This document shows, in pieces, positions 22,586 through 34,800 of a DNA stretch of 64,000 nucleotides. The notes beneath the pieces were generated by a model that worked only from the letters and a program-made list of their open reading frames with translations, did no database searches and had not been told where the DNA came from. The stretch spans positions 123,696,239-123,760,238 of the forward strand of contig NC_089493.1 in NCBI RefSeq assembly GCF_036850765.1, read 5' to 3'. The DNA comes from Saccopteryx bilineata (Eukaryota; Chordata; Mammalia; Chiroptera; Emballonuridae). A program made the translations under genes and the position numbers. The first letter of the stretch is position 1, and every line of letters starts with the position of its first letter.

Positions 22586-24620
22586 CGGGTCTGGTTGAGC
22601 ACCGCTGACGTTCCCAGCGGCCCGCACACTGCGAGTGGGGGTCGCCGGCCACCGTTGCCCGGAGCGCCCCATTCGCGCGCGTGCCTTGGGCATTCCACGC
22701 GCCCAGGGCGCCCTGCTGGCCCGCACACCCAGGGGGCTCCATTATCCTGCGCCTGGTGCGGTCCAGCCGCCAGCGGCGGGGCGAGCGGGAGAGGCTTGGG
22801 AGATTCTCTCCGTGGGCGGGGCACCTCACCCAGCCATTCAAGCTAACAATCAAGCGTTGGGGGAGGGGCGCGCGCAGGCAGCCTAAAATACCTTCGGAAA
22901 CACAGCTGCGACCCAATCACTGAAATTAGCTTAACCCATGAAATCTGCGCACCCTCGGTTCTAATTGATAAGATCTCTCTCAGTTCAGCGATCTAAGACA
23001 AGAGGCATGATATTTTTTAGTGCCTCTCGCTAAAGGAGCGGGGCAACTTCTGATTGATAGAGCCTCCATATTCAGGGATAAACGCTAACAAGAAGGACTT
23101 GGCAGATAATAAGGTCTATACTACACTAGTCGTAAGCAGAGACTAGTGCCTCTTCTTCCCTGCAAAAACAGGCTACAAAGTGTGGAAAGCCTGGGTTGAA
23201 AGGTCCAACGAAATGATAGGCGCTGATCAGTCACCTTGACAACAATTGACTCCTACCCCCGCCTGATTACACTGGAGGCCCTGACTGTCAGAGCTTTTCC
23301 CAAAGCCTTGCACTGAGTGGGGATAGAGTGGGGATTTCCCAGCTCTTTGAGCCTCTTACTCCCCAGGCAGAAGCAGTTGCAGCCTTATAGCTGGATCACC
23401 AGGCTGCTAATTCAGAAAGGGGGGACTAGGAGAGAGAATCCAGGAAAGCAAACTCTCTCATCGTTGAACCTTGCAAACGCCAACAAGCCTTTACTTCCAG
23501 CAAGACTAAAGCCAATTATATGAAATTGCCATAGAATCCCATCAACTGCAAATCCCTACCTAAGAGTGACACAGGGGCAGAGCCTGGGGTACAAAGTCAC
23601 TGACCAGGAAGAGGGAGAGAAAAGAAAAAGGAAGAAGTTAACCTCTCAAAATCAAGAAAAACCCACAGACTTTACAACTTGATCCACTAATTTTTTGTTG
23701 TTGTTGTTGTTGTTTGTTTCTTCTATCTTTTTGCCTTTATTTCCTCCACCTCGGTCCTTCTATTCTCTGCCCATCTTATACTTCCCCTTTCTTGAACTAC
23801 ACTACTCATGAGTGTTGCATTTTATTTTTCTTCTTCATCCTCACCCTCCTTTAAGGTTATATTCCAAAACACTTAACTCTCACTCTCTCCTCTTTTGTTT
23901 TGTTTTTTTGTCTTGCTTTATTTTGTTTTTTTCTCTTCCTATTTTAATTCTTCCTTAGTTTTTCTCTTTTTCTTATTTTTTCCTTTCTATTCGTTTTTTC
24001 TTTTCTCATTTTACTTTCCTCCCATATAATCCTCAATCACGAACAAATTAGTTAATTTGGGACTCAAGGCTTTCTTTTGGCTTTATTTCTCTTTTTTGCT
24101 TTTGTTTTTATTTTTTTTTCTTGTTTGTTTATTTTTGTGGCATTTTGGGTCCTCCCAACCCAAGGTCTCCATTGTATTTAGTCTTCGCTCCACTTAATAC
24201 AACAGATTTTTACTTATTATTTTTATTTTTTCTTCTTTATTATTCTTTTTTAGTCCTTTTTTCTGGTTCCCTCTTATCCCTCTCATTATATCTCTTAGTT
24301 GACCATCACTTACAAGCAAATCATCTTATGCTTGTCTAAGATTTTCTTCCTTTTTTTTTTTTTTTTTTTTTTTTTGCATTTAGTAGGTCCCTACTCCCTT
24401 TTTTTTTGCCCCTTGAACTCTTCACCCCAAATCAGGCCCTCCATTATAGGCACAATATTTCCCTGAGGAGGGGAGAGGAGGGAAAGAGAAGAGAGAAAAA
24501 AAGGGGGAAATAATAAATTATTACTGGTTTTTTTTGTGAAGTGTTTTACCCTTTTTTCTTTTTTTTTAATTTTTACTCTTTATTAATTCTAATTAGTGCT
24601 ATCAATAAGACCACACTCAG

Positions 24621-25614
24621 ATGCCGATAAGAAAGAGGAAATCGAATATTATGGATACAAAAGAAAGAGAGGTAACACAAATAGATGTGGAAAAATCTAT
24701 GGAGAAAAGACAACATATTGGAAGCCTTGGAGCTAAATGACAGAGAATTTAAAATAGAAATCTTAAAAATACTCAGAGATATACAAGAAAACACAGAAAG
24801 GCACTATAGGGAGATCAGAAAACAACTCAATGAACACAAAGAATATATTACCAAGGAAATTGAAACTATAAAAACAAATCAAACAGAAATGAAAAACTCA
24901 ATTCACGAGCTGAAAAACGAGGTAATAAGCTTAGCTAACAGAACAGCCCAGATTGAAGATAGGATTAGTGAAATAGAAGACAAACAACTTGAGGCACAAC
25001 AGAGAGAAAAAGAAAGAGACTCAAAAATAATAAAAAACGAGAAAGCCCTACAGGAATTGTCTGACTCCATCAGAAAGAATAACATAAGAATAATAGGTAT
25101 ATCAGAGGAAGAAGAGAAAGAAAATGGAATGGAGAATATACTCAAACAAATAATAGACGAGAACTTCCCAAGCCTGTGGAAGGAACTAAAGCCTCAAATT
25201 CAAGAAGCAAACAGAACACCAAGTTTTCTTAACCACAACAAACCCACTCCAAGGCACATCATAATAAAGATGACACAAACCAATGACAAAGAAAAAATTC
25301 TCAAGGCAGCCAGGGAAAAGAAGAGTACAACATATAAAGGAAGGCCTATTAGATTATCATCAGATTTCTCAGCAGAAACTCTACAAGCTAGAAGAGAGTG
25401 GACCCCAATATTTAAAGCCCTGAAAGAGAGGAACTTTCAGCCAAGAATACTATACCCATCAAAGCTATCCTTCAAGTATGAAGGAGATATAAAAACATTC
25501 ACAAATACAGAAAAGATGAGGGAATTTATCAACAGAAAGCCCCCACTCCAGGAAATACTAAAGGGGGTTTTCCAACCAGATTCAAAGAACAAAAGAAAAC
25601 AACACCACAAGTAA
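24621..25614 (+). pseudogene. L1-D ORF1 (RNA-binding chaperone), nearly intact
   Basis: ORF1p is the trimeric RNA chaperone of L1. The ancestral start is the ATG at 24621 (MPIRKRKSNIMDTKEREV). A one-base loss near 24705 (GAAAAGACAAC versus GAAAAAATTTAA in L1-C) breaks that frame. Downstream the frame is open from an ATG at 24685 to TAA 25614, 309 residues. It shows coiled coil (about residues 15-130), RRM motif NNIRIIGISEEEE, then the C-terminal domain with ILKAAREKK and the YPSKLSFKYEG block. It is the longest ORF1 frame in the window. Whether the shorter start is used is unknown. Confidence 0.9.
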
Positions 25615-25940
25615 CAGCTCCACCAAGAACACAATAAAACCAAACTTAAACTGTGACAACAAAGGAAAAAAAAGGGGGGAGAGGATGGAGATTAACAGTA
25701 GCAAAGGATGATGAAGTGCAGAAATACTTATAAGATAGGGTACTACAATGAATATGGTAGGTACCCTTTTCATTACTTAATGGTAACCACCCTTAAAAAA
25801 ACCACCACAAAAACACTTGACTTAAAAAAGGTAGCAACAGAGGAAAGAAGTATGGAACACAAACAAACAAAAACAAATGACAGAAAAACAAAAGAGAAGA
25901 ATCAAACTAGATACAAAACTAACAGAAAGCAATTTATAAA
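25615..25940 (+). other. Inter-ORF spacer of L1-D
   Basis: About 325 bp of A-rich spacer, alignable to the spacers of the other copies. No conserved frame. Confidence 0.7.
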
Positions 25941-28104
25941 ATGGCAGTAGGGAACCCACAAGTGTCAATAATTACACTAAATGTAAATGGATTAAACTTA
26001 CCAATAAAAAGACATAGAGTAGCAGAATGGATTAAAAAAGAAAATCCAACTATATGCTGCCTACAAGAAACACATCTAAGCAACAAGGATAAAAACAAAT
26101 TCAAAGTGAAAGGCTGGAAAACAATACTCCAAGCAAACAACACCCAAAAAAAAGCAGGCGTAGCAATACTCATATCTAATAATGCTGACTACAAGACAGA
26201 AAAAGTACTCAGAGACAAAAATGGTCATTTCATAATGATTAAGTTGAATCAAGAAGACATAACAATCCTTAATATATATGCACCAAACCAAGGAGCACCA
26301 AAATATATAAGACAGCTACTTATTGACCTTAAAACAAAAACTAACAAAAATACAATCATACTTGGAGACCTCAATACACCGCTGACGGCTCTAGATCGGT
26401 TATCCAAACAGAGAATCAATAAAGATATAGTGGCCTTAAACGAAATACTAGAACACCTGGATATGATAGACATCTACAGGACACTTCATCCCAAAGCAAC
26501 AGAGTATACATTTTTCTCTAGTGTACATGGAACATTCTCAAGAATTGACCATATGTTGGGCCACAAAGACAATATCAGCAAATTTAGAAAAATTGAAATT
26601 GTACCAAGCATATTTTCTGATCATAAAGCCTTGAAACTAGAATTCAACTGCAAAAAAGAGGGGGAAAAACCCACAAAAATGTGGAAACTAAACAACATAC
26701 TTCTAAAAAATGAATGGGTCAAAGAAGAAATAAGCGCAGAGATAAAAAGATATATACAGACAAATGAAAATGAAAATACGACATATCAGAATCTCTGGGA
26801 TGCAGCAAAAGCAGTAATAAGAGGAAAGTTCATATCACTTCAGGCCTACATGAACAAACAAGAGAGAGCCGAAGTAAACCACTTAACTTCACACCTTAAG
26901 GAACTAGAAAAAGAAGAACAAAGACAACCCAAAACCAGCCGAAGAAAGGAGATAATAAAAATCAGAGCAGAAATAAATGAAATAGAGAACAGAAAAACTA
27001 TAGAAAAAATCAATAAAACAAGGAGCTGGTTCTTTGAAAAGATCAACAAAATTGACAAACCCTTGGCAAGACTCACCAAGGAAAAAAGACACGGGACTCA
27101 AATAAATAAAATCCAAAATGAAAGAGGAGAGATCACCACAGACATCATAGAAATACAAAGAATTATTGTAGAATACTATGAAAAATTATATGCCACCAAA
27201 TACAACAATCTAGAAGAAATGGATAAATTCCTAGAACAATACAACCTTCCTAGACTGAGTCAAGAAGAAGCAGAAAGCCTAAACAGACCAATCAGCAGGG
27301 AGGAAATAGAAAAAACTATTAAAAATCTCCCCAAAAATAAAAGTCCAGGCCCAGAAGGTTATACTAGTGAATTCTATCAAACATTCAAAGAAGACTTGGT
27401 TCCTATTCTACTCAAAGTCCTCCAAAAAATTGAAGAAGAAGCAATACTTCCAAACACATTTTATGAGGACAACATAACCCTCATACCAAAACCTGGCAAG
27501 GATGGCACAAAAAAAGAAAACTACAGACCAATATCTCTAATGAATACAGATGCTAAAATACTAAACAAAATACTGGCAAACCGAATACAACAACATATTA
27601 AAAAAATAATACATCATGATCAAGTGGGATTCATCCCAGAATCTCAAGGATGGTTCAGCATACGCAAAACGGTTAACGTAATACACTATATCAACAAAAC
27701 AAAGAACAAAAACCACATGATCTTATCAATAGATGCAGAAAAGGCTTTTGATAAAATACAACACAATTTTATGTTTAAGACTCTCAACAAAATGGGTATA
27801 GAAGGAAAATATCTCAACATGATAAAGGCCATATATGATAAACCATCAGCCAACATCCTATTAAACAGCATAAAACTGAGGACTTTCTATCTTAAATCAG
27901 GAACAAGACAGGGTTGTCCATTCTCTCCACTCTTATTCAACGTGGTGCTAGAAGTTCTGGCCAGAGCAATCAGACAAGACAAAGAAATAAAAGGCATCCA
28001 TATCGGAAAAGAAGAAGTAAAGCTATCACTTTTTGCTGATGATATGATCCTATACATCGAAAACCTGAAGGACTCCACAAAAAGATTATTAGAAACAATA
28101 AACC
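25941..28104 (+). pseudogene. L1-D ORF2, endonuclease and first part of RT, interrupted by L1-C
   Basis: ORF2p is the L1 endonuclease and reverse transcriptase. The frame from ATG 25941 is open for about 721 codons up to the L1-C insertion, then runs a few foreign codons to a stop at 28133. Endonuclease active-site residues are visible: N14, E43 (QETH), D143 (GDLNT), D203 (SRIDH) and H228 (SDHKA). The last three are two lower than the usual numbering because of a 6-bp deletion near 26243. Reverse-transcriptase motifs follow: [20 protein letters not shown] and FADDMILY at about residues 698-705. The insertion falls about 20 residues after FADD. The reading frame continues at 35978. Confidence 0.95.
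28091..28104. repeat. Target-site duplication of L1-C, left copy
   Basis: AGAAACAATAAACC is present here and, after the tail of L1-C, at 35964-35977. Fourteen of fourteen bases match. Confidence 0.95.
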
Positions 28105-30539
28105 GAGATGACGTCAGAGTAATGGCGGAGTAGGAAGCGATACCGATAAATCTCCCCCAAAACTCAACAAGATCTTCAACCAGAAACAGAAAAACCTATA
28201 CTTGGAGCTTCCAGATTCTTCGCAATACACCCAAAGGTATGATTGAGTGAAAAATTGGCTAAATATATAACCAAACCCCGAAGGAAATAGGGAGTAAGAA
28301 ATGCTCCGCCTTCCTCACTAACCTAAACAGGGCGGCTTTTTCTGGTAACTGTGAATATAGAAACTGAGGCGGGCAAAGGGGGTGAATAGATCCAGGCCGC
28401 CGCAGCAAAAACGGCCGAACCAGGCTGTGGCTCAGAGATCCAAGCCGAGGAAAATCTGATCCTGTGGCAACCCGGGCAATACAAGCTAACACTCGCGCCA
28501 AACCCAAACAAAGAAAGACAAGCGGAGTGGCCATTTTACCCGGTCTCCTGGTCGGTGCGCAGTTAGTGGAAGAGAGATTTCTTCCTAAGCCGCGGAAGTG
28601 GGTACCCGTGTTGCCCCACGGAGAGGCAGGGTCAGAGGCCTTTCTGTGGGCTGAGGGCAGAGTCTCTGGGCAGCCCCAGCGCCCTGGGAAAGCCACGCAC
28701 GGGAGGGAGTGAGAACTAATCCCAACGGTGGAGATTTTCCGTGCTGGAGGCTGTTTCACTCAGAGCGAAACGCGGCCAGCCTCATATCCTGGTTTGCGCG
28801 CGCAGATAAGGAGTGAGCGATTCCTCCGAGTGCCTCGGCAGGGTGCGCCCGTGTTATCGCACGGAGGGGCAGAGTCAGGGGCCTTTGTGTGGGCCAAAGC
28901 GGAATCTCGGGCCGCCCCAGCGCCTTGCAAAAGCCGCACACGGGGACGGAGCGAGACTCAATTCCAACGCTGCAACTTTTCCCTGCGGTTGGGGGTTTCA
29001 CTCAGAGCGTGAGACTGCTGGCCGGATATCCTGGTTGCAGACAGTGAGTGAGAGTTTCCTCCAAGCGCCCCGGAAGTGGGCGCCCGCTTGTGTTACCGGA
29101 TAGAGTGGCAGAGCCAGAGGTCTTCGAGTGGGCGGAAAGCCCGCCTGATTATGCTAGCAGCTCTGACTGACTGAGCCTTACTCAGAGCCCTGTGCTGAGT
29201 GGAAATAGAGTGGGGAGTTGCCAGCAATTTGAGCCTCTTACTATCCAGGCAGAGGCAGCAGCAACCCCATACCTGGACTATCAGGCTACTAATTGAGGAA
29301 GGAAAGACTAGGAGAAAGGCTCCAGGAACACGGACTCTCTCACTGTCGGAGCCTATAAATGCTAATGAGCCTCGACTCCCAACGAGAATAAAGCACAATA
29401 CATGACATTGCCATAGAGACTTATCAACTGCAAACCTCTACCTGAGCGTGCCAAAGGGGCAGAACCCGGGGTACAGAGTCACCGACCAGGAAGAGGGAGA
29501 GAAAAGAAAAAGCAAGAAGATAACCTCTCAAAATCAAGAATAATCTGCAGACTTTATAACCTATCCCATTTTATTATATTTGTTCGTTTGTTTCTCTTAT
29601 CTTCATTCTTGAGACTTTTTTTTCCTCCTCCAATTTGGCCGATTAACTCTCTACCGGTCTTACTCTCTCCTCTCCCTGAACTACACTACCCATAAGTGTT
29701 ACATCTCCCATTATCATTTCTCTTCTCTTCCTTTCTCTCTATGAGGGTTGCACTCCAAAACCCTTAACTCTCTCTCTCTCTCTCCTTTCTTTTTTCTTCT
29801 TTTAGTGGTTCCCTCTTTTTTTCTCTCTCTCTCTTTCTTTTCTCCCTCTATATTAGTTTCTTCCTTTCTCCTTTACATCTCCTCTCATTCAAACCTCAAT
29901 AACAAACAAATTATCTTATCTGGGACTCAAACCTATGTTTGTGGCATTTTTGGGGGTTTTTACTTCACCTTTTTAACTCACTAGCAGTGCTCCCATCCCT
30001 GGCTCTCCATATTATCTAGTTCTTGTTCCACTAAATACAATAGTAAGTTTTTAATTTGTCCCCCCATATTTCCTTTTTCCTCTTATTCCTCTCATCATAA
30101 CTCTTAGAAAACCAACACCTAAAAGCAAATCATTTTATTCTTGACCCAAATTTTTTCCTTATTTGCTTTTTGTGGGTCCATACGCTCTTTTTTTTTTTTT
30201 TTCTTTTTTTTTTTCTTTTTTTTTTTTTTTTCTTTCTCTCTTTTTTGCCCCTTTATTACTTTTCCCCAATTCAGGCCCTCCATCACAGGCATTGTTTGTT
30301 ATAACTCACAGTCCACCACAAGATTTTCTCAAGAAAGAGGGGAGAGGAGAGGAGAGGAAAAAAAGAGGGGGGGAATAATTTCCTTTTTTAAAAAATTTTT
30401 ATTTTATTTTATTTTTCTTTATTTCATTATTAATTTTTTTAAAAAAAAACAACTCTTTTCGATTTGTTATTTTTTTATTTTTTTTAACTTTTTATTCTTT
30501 ATTAAATCTCATTAATACTATCAACAAAACCACCCTCAG
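28105..30539 (+). promoter_or_regulatory. 5'UTR/promoter of L1-C with about 243-bp tandem monomers
   Basis: It begins GAGATGACGTCAGAGTAATGG, with a CRE palindrome at 28109-28116 and an AATGGCGG core. Monomer landmarks (GTGTTGCC, GTGTTATC, GTGTTACC) fall at 28608, 28851 and 29090. This gives units of 243 and 239 bp, with a partial unit upstream from about 28548. A non-monomeric block (29100-29560) and a roughly 950-bp pyrimidine-rich block (29570-30520) follow, the latter with long T runs near 30187-30245. Confidence 0.88.
28109..28116 (+). promoter_or_regulatory. CRE/ATF palindrome at the L1-C 5' end
   Basis: TGACGTCA lies 4 bp from the first base. L1-B starts 12 nt further in and lacks it. 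Function is inferred from motif and position only. Confidence 0.6.
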
Positions 30540-31536
30540 ATGCCATTAAGGAAGAGAAAATCGAATATCATGGATACAAAAGAAAGAGAGGTAACACAGC
30601 TAGATGAGGAAAAATCTATGGAGAAAAAATTTAATATATTGGAAACCTTGGAGCTAAATGACAGAGAATTCAAGATAGAAATCCTAAAAATCCTCCGAGA
30701 TATACAAGAAAACACAGAAAGGCAATATAGGGAGCTCAGAAAACAACTCCATGAACACAAAGAATATATGTCCAAGGAAATTGAAACTATAAAAACAAAT
30801 CAAACAGAGATGAAAAACTCAATTCACGAGCTGAAAAACGAAGTAACAAGCTTAGCTAATAGAACAGGTCAGATAGAAGAGAGGATTAGTGAAATAGAAG
30901 ACAAGCAACTTGAGGCACAACAGAGAGAAGAAGAAAGAGACTCAGAAATTAAAAAAAATGAGATAGCCCTACAAGAATTATCTGACTCCATCAAAAAGAA
31001 TAACATAAGAATAATAGGTATATCAGAGGGAGAAGAGAGAGAAAATGGAATGGAGAACATGCTTAAACAAATAATTGATGAGAACTTCCCAAGCCTGTGG
31101 AAAGAACTAAAGCCTCAAGTTCAAGAAGCAAACAGAACTCCAAGTTTTCTTAACCCCAACAAACCTACTCCAAGGCATATCATAATGAAATTGACACAAA
31201 CCAACAGCAAATAAAAAATTCTCAAGGCAGCCAGGGAAAAGAAGAATACAACATATAAAGGAAGGCCCATTAGATTATCATCAGATTTCTCAGCAGAAAC
31301 TCTACAAGCTAGAAGAGAGTGGACCCCAATATTTAAAGTCCTGAAAGAGAGGAACTTTCAGCCACGAATACTATACCCATCAAAGCTATCCTTCAAATAC
31401 GAAGGAGAAATAAAAACATTCACAGATACAGAAAAGATGAGGGAATTTATCATCAGAAAACCCCCACTCCAGGAATTACTAAAGGGGGTTCTCCAATCAG
31501 ATACAAAGAACAAAAAAAAAACAGAGCCACAAGTAA
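30540..31536 (+). pseudogene. L1-C ORF1 (RNA-binding chaperone), premature stop
   Basis: ORF1p binds L1 RNA as a trimer and is needed for retrotransposition. The ATG at 30540 (MPLRKRKSNIMDTKEREV) opens a frame of 224 residues. The basic N-terminus covers residues 1-30 and the Leu-heptad coiled coil about 35-145. The RRM starts with NNIRIIGISEGEE at about residue 154. Codon 225 is TAA (31212-31214) where L1-B has GAA-AAA context (AGCAAAGAAAAA), a single G-to-T change. Beyond it the same frame continues through the C-terminal domain until an extra A in the run near 31511-31520 alters the last residues before the ancestral stop at 31536. Confidence 0.93.
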
Positions 31537-31862
31537 AAGCTCCAAGAAGAACACAATAAAACCAAATTTAAACTGTGACAACAACAAAAAGAAAGAGGGG
31601 GAGAAGACGGAGATTAACAGTAGCAAAGGACGATGGAGTGCAAAAGTACTCACAAAATAGTTCGCTACAATGAACAGGGTAGGGACCCTTTTCATTACTC
31701 AAAGGTAACCACCATTGAAAAAACCACCACAGAAGCACATGAGATAAAAAAGATAGCAACAGAGGAAAGATGTATGGAATACAACCAAATAAAAACAAAA
31801 CATAGAAAAACAAAAGAGAAGGATCAAACAAGACACAAAACTAACAGAAAGCAAGATATAAA
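31537..31862 (+). other. Inter-ORF spacer of L1-C
   Basis: A-rich spacer of about 325 bp, colinear with the spacers of the other copies. A 79-codon open frame (31633-31872) overlaps the ORF2 start and has a counterpart of similar length in L1-A (2757-2996) and L1-D (25708-25950). It is only A-biased sequence as far as can be judged. Confidence 0.65.
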
Positions 31863-34800
31863 ATGGCAATAGGGAACTCACAAGTATCAATAATTACACT
31901 AAATGTAAATGGATTAAACTCACCAATAAAAAGGCACAGAGTAGCAGAATGGATTAAAAAAGAAAATCCAACTGTATGCTGCCTACAGGAAACTCATCTA
32001 AGTAACAAGGATAAAAACAAATTCAAAGTGAAAGGCTGGAAAACAATACTCCAAGCAAATAACATCCAAAAAAAAGCAGGTGTAGCAATACTTATATCGG
32101 ATAATGCTGACTCGAAGACATGAAAAGTACTTAGAGACAAAAATGGCCATTTCATAATGGCTAAGGGGACACTGAATCAAGAAGACATAACAATTCTTAA
32201 TATATATGCAACAAACCAAGGAGCACCAAAATATATAAGACAGCTACTTATTGATCTTAAAACAAAAACTGACAAAAATACAATCATACTTGGAGACCTC
32301 AATACACCGCTGACGGCTCTAGATCGGTCATCCAAACAGAGAATCAACAAAGACATAGTGGCCTTAAACAAAACACTAGAGCACCTGGATATGATAGACA
32401 TCTACAGGACATTTCATCCCAAAGTGACTGAGTATACATTTTTCTCCAGTGTACATGGATCATTCTCAAGAATTGACCATATGTTGGGCCACAAAAACAA
32501 TATCAGCAAATTCAGAAAAATTGAAGTTGTACCAAGCATATTTTCTGATCATAAAGCCTTGAAACTAGAATTCAACTGCAAAAAAGAGGAAAAAAATCCC
32601 ACAAAAATGTGGAAACTAAACAACATACTTTTAAAAAATGAATGGGTCAAAGAAGAAATAAGTGCAGAGATCAAAAGATATATACAGACTAATGAAAATG
32701 ACAATACGACATATCAGAATCTATGGGATGCAGCAAAAGCAGTGATAAGAGGGAAGTTCATATCGCTTCAGGCATATATGAACAAACAAGAGAGAGCCCA
32801 AGTGAACCACTTAACTTCCCACCGTAAGGAACTAGAAAAAGAAGAACAAAGACAACCCAAAACCAGCCGAAGAAAGGAGATAATAAAAATCAGAGCAGAA
32901 ATAAATGAATTAGAGAACAGAAAAACTATAGAAAAAATTAATAGAACAAGGAGCTGGTTCTTTGAAAAGATCAACAAAATTGACAAACCCTTGGCAAGAC
33001 TTACCAAGGAAAAAAGAGAAAGAACTCATATAAACAAAATCCAAAATGAAAGAGGAGAAATCACCACGGACACCGTAGATATACAAAGAATTATTGTAGA
33101 ATACTATGAAAAACTTTATGCCACTAAATTCAACAACCTAGAAGAAATGGATAAATTTCTAGAAAAATACAACCTTCCTAGACTGAGTCAAGAAGAAGCA
33201 GAAAGCCTAAACAGACCTATCAGTAGAGAAGAAATAGAAAAAGCCATTAAAAACCTCCCCAAAAATAAAAGTCCAGGCCCTGACGGCTATACCAGCGAAT
33301 TTTATCAAACATTCAAAGAAGACTTGGTTCCTATTCTACTGAAAGTCTTCCAAAAAATTGAAGAAGAAGCAATACTTCCAAACACATTTTATGAGGCCAA
33401 CATAACCCTCATACCAAAACCAGGCAAGGATGGCACAAAAAAAGAAAACTACAGACCAATATCTCTAATGAATACAGATGCTAAAATACTAAACAAAATA
33501 CTAGCAAATCGAATACAACAACATATTAAAAAAATAATACATCATGATCAAGTGGGATTCATCCCAGAATCTCAAGGATGGTTCAACATACGTAAAACGG
33601 TTAATGTAATACACCATATCAACAAAACAAAGAACAAAAACCACATGATCTTATCAATAGACAGCAGAAAAGGCTTTCGATAAAATACAACACAATTTTA
33701 TGTTTAAGACTCTCAACAAAATGGGTATAGAAGGAAAATATCTCAACATGATAAAGGCCATATATGATAAACCATCAGCTAACATCATATTAAATGGCAC
33801 TAAACTGAAGGCTTTCCCCCTTAAATCAGGAACAAGACAGGGTTGTCCACTCTCTCCACTCTTATTTAATGTGGTACTAGAGGTTCTCGCCACAGCAATC
33901 AGACAAGACAAAGAAATAAAAGGCATCCATATCGGAAAAGAAGAAGTAAAGGTATCACTTTTTGCAGATGATATGATCCTATACATCGAAAACCCCAAAG
34001 AATCCACAAAAAGACTACTAGAAACAATAAGCCAATACAGTAAGGTCGCAGGATACAAAATTAACATACAGAAGTCAATAGCCTTTCTATATGCCAACAA
34101 TGAAACAACTGAGAAGGAACTCAAAAGAATAATCCCCTTCACGATTGCAACAAAAAAAATAAAATACTTAGGAATAAACATAACAAAGAATGTAAAGGAC
34201 TTATATAATGAAAACTATAAACCATTGTTAAGGGAAATCGAAAAAGATATAATGAGATGGAAGAATATACCTTGTTCTTGGCTAGGAAGAATAAATATAA
34301 TCAAGATGGCTATATTACCCAAAGCAATATACAAATTTAATGCAATTCCCATCAAAATTCCAATGACATTTTTTAAAGAAATAGAGCAAAAAATCATCAG
34401 ATTTATATGGAACTATAAAAAACCCCGAATAGCCAAAGCAATCCTAAAGAAAAAGAATGAAGCTGGGGGCATAACAATACCTGACTTCAAACTCTATTAT
34501 AGGGCCACGACAATCAAAACAGCATGGTATTGGCAGAAAAATAGACACTCAGACCAATGGAACAGAATAGAAAGTCCAGAAATAAAACCACATATATATA
34601 GTCAAATAATTTTTGATAAAGGGGCCAACAACACACAATGGAGAAAAGAAAGCCTCTTCAATAAATGGTGCTGGGAAAACTGGAAAGCCACATGCAAAAG
34701 AATGAAACTGGACTACAGTCTCTCCCCCTGTACAAAAATTAACTCAAAATGGATCAAAGATCTAAACATAAGACCTGAAACAATTAAGTACATAGAAGAA

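Larger units (their letters stand above)
22171..24620 (+). promoter_or_regulatory. 5'UTR/promoter of L1-D, distinct GC-rich type
   Basis: It opens with a consensus CRE palindrome TGACGTCA (22174-22181) and AATGGCG shortly after. A GC-rich, CpG-dense segment spans about 22400-22880. From about 23281 the sequence aligns with the second half of the L1-C leader (29163 onward). It includes a TTG repeat near 23695-23712 and the pyrimidine-rich stretch to 24590. No monomers of the 243-bp type are seen. Confidence 0.85.
22171..28104 (+). mobile_element. L1-D, first part (5'UTR, ORF1, ORF2 start)
   Basis: A full-length-start L1 beginning GAGTGACGTCACGGAAATGG. It has a 2.45 kb 5'UTR, ORF1 at 24621-25614 and ORF2 from 25941. 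It is interrupted in the reverse-transcriptase domain at 28104 by L1-C and resumes at 35964. The coding body is close to A/B/C, but the first 1.1 kb of the 5'UTR is unrelated to theirs. Confidence 0.94.

Noticed and set aside
22319..22924. Long GC-rich open frames on both strands (up to 188 codons), Arg/Ala/Pro-rich
   Set aside because: They run through a GCGAGCCGCC-type repeat with few A/T-rich stop codons in the L1-D promoter. They overlap in several frames and have no recognisable domain.
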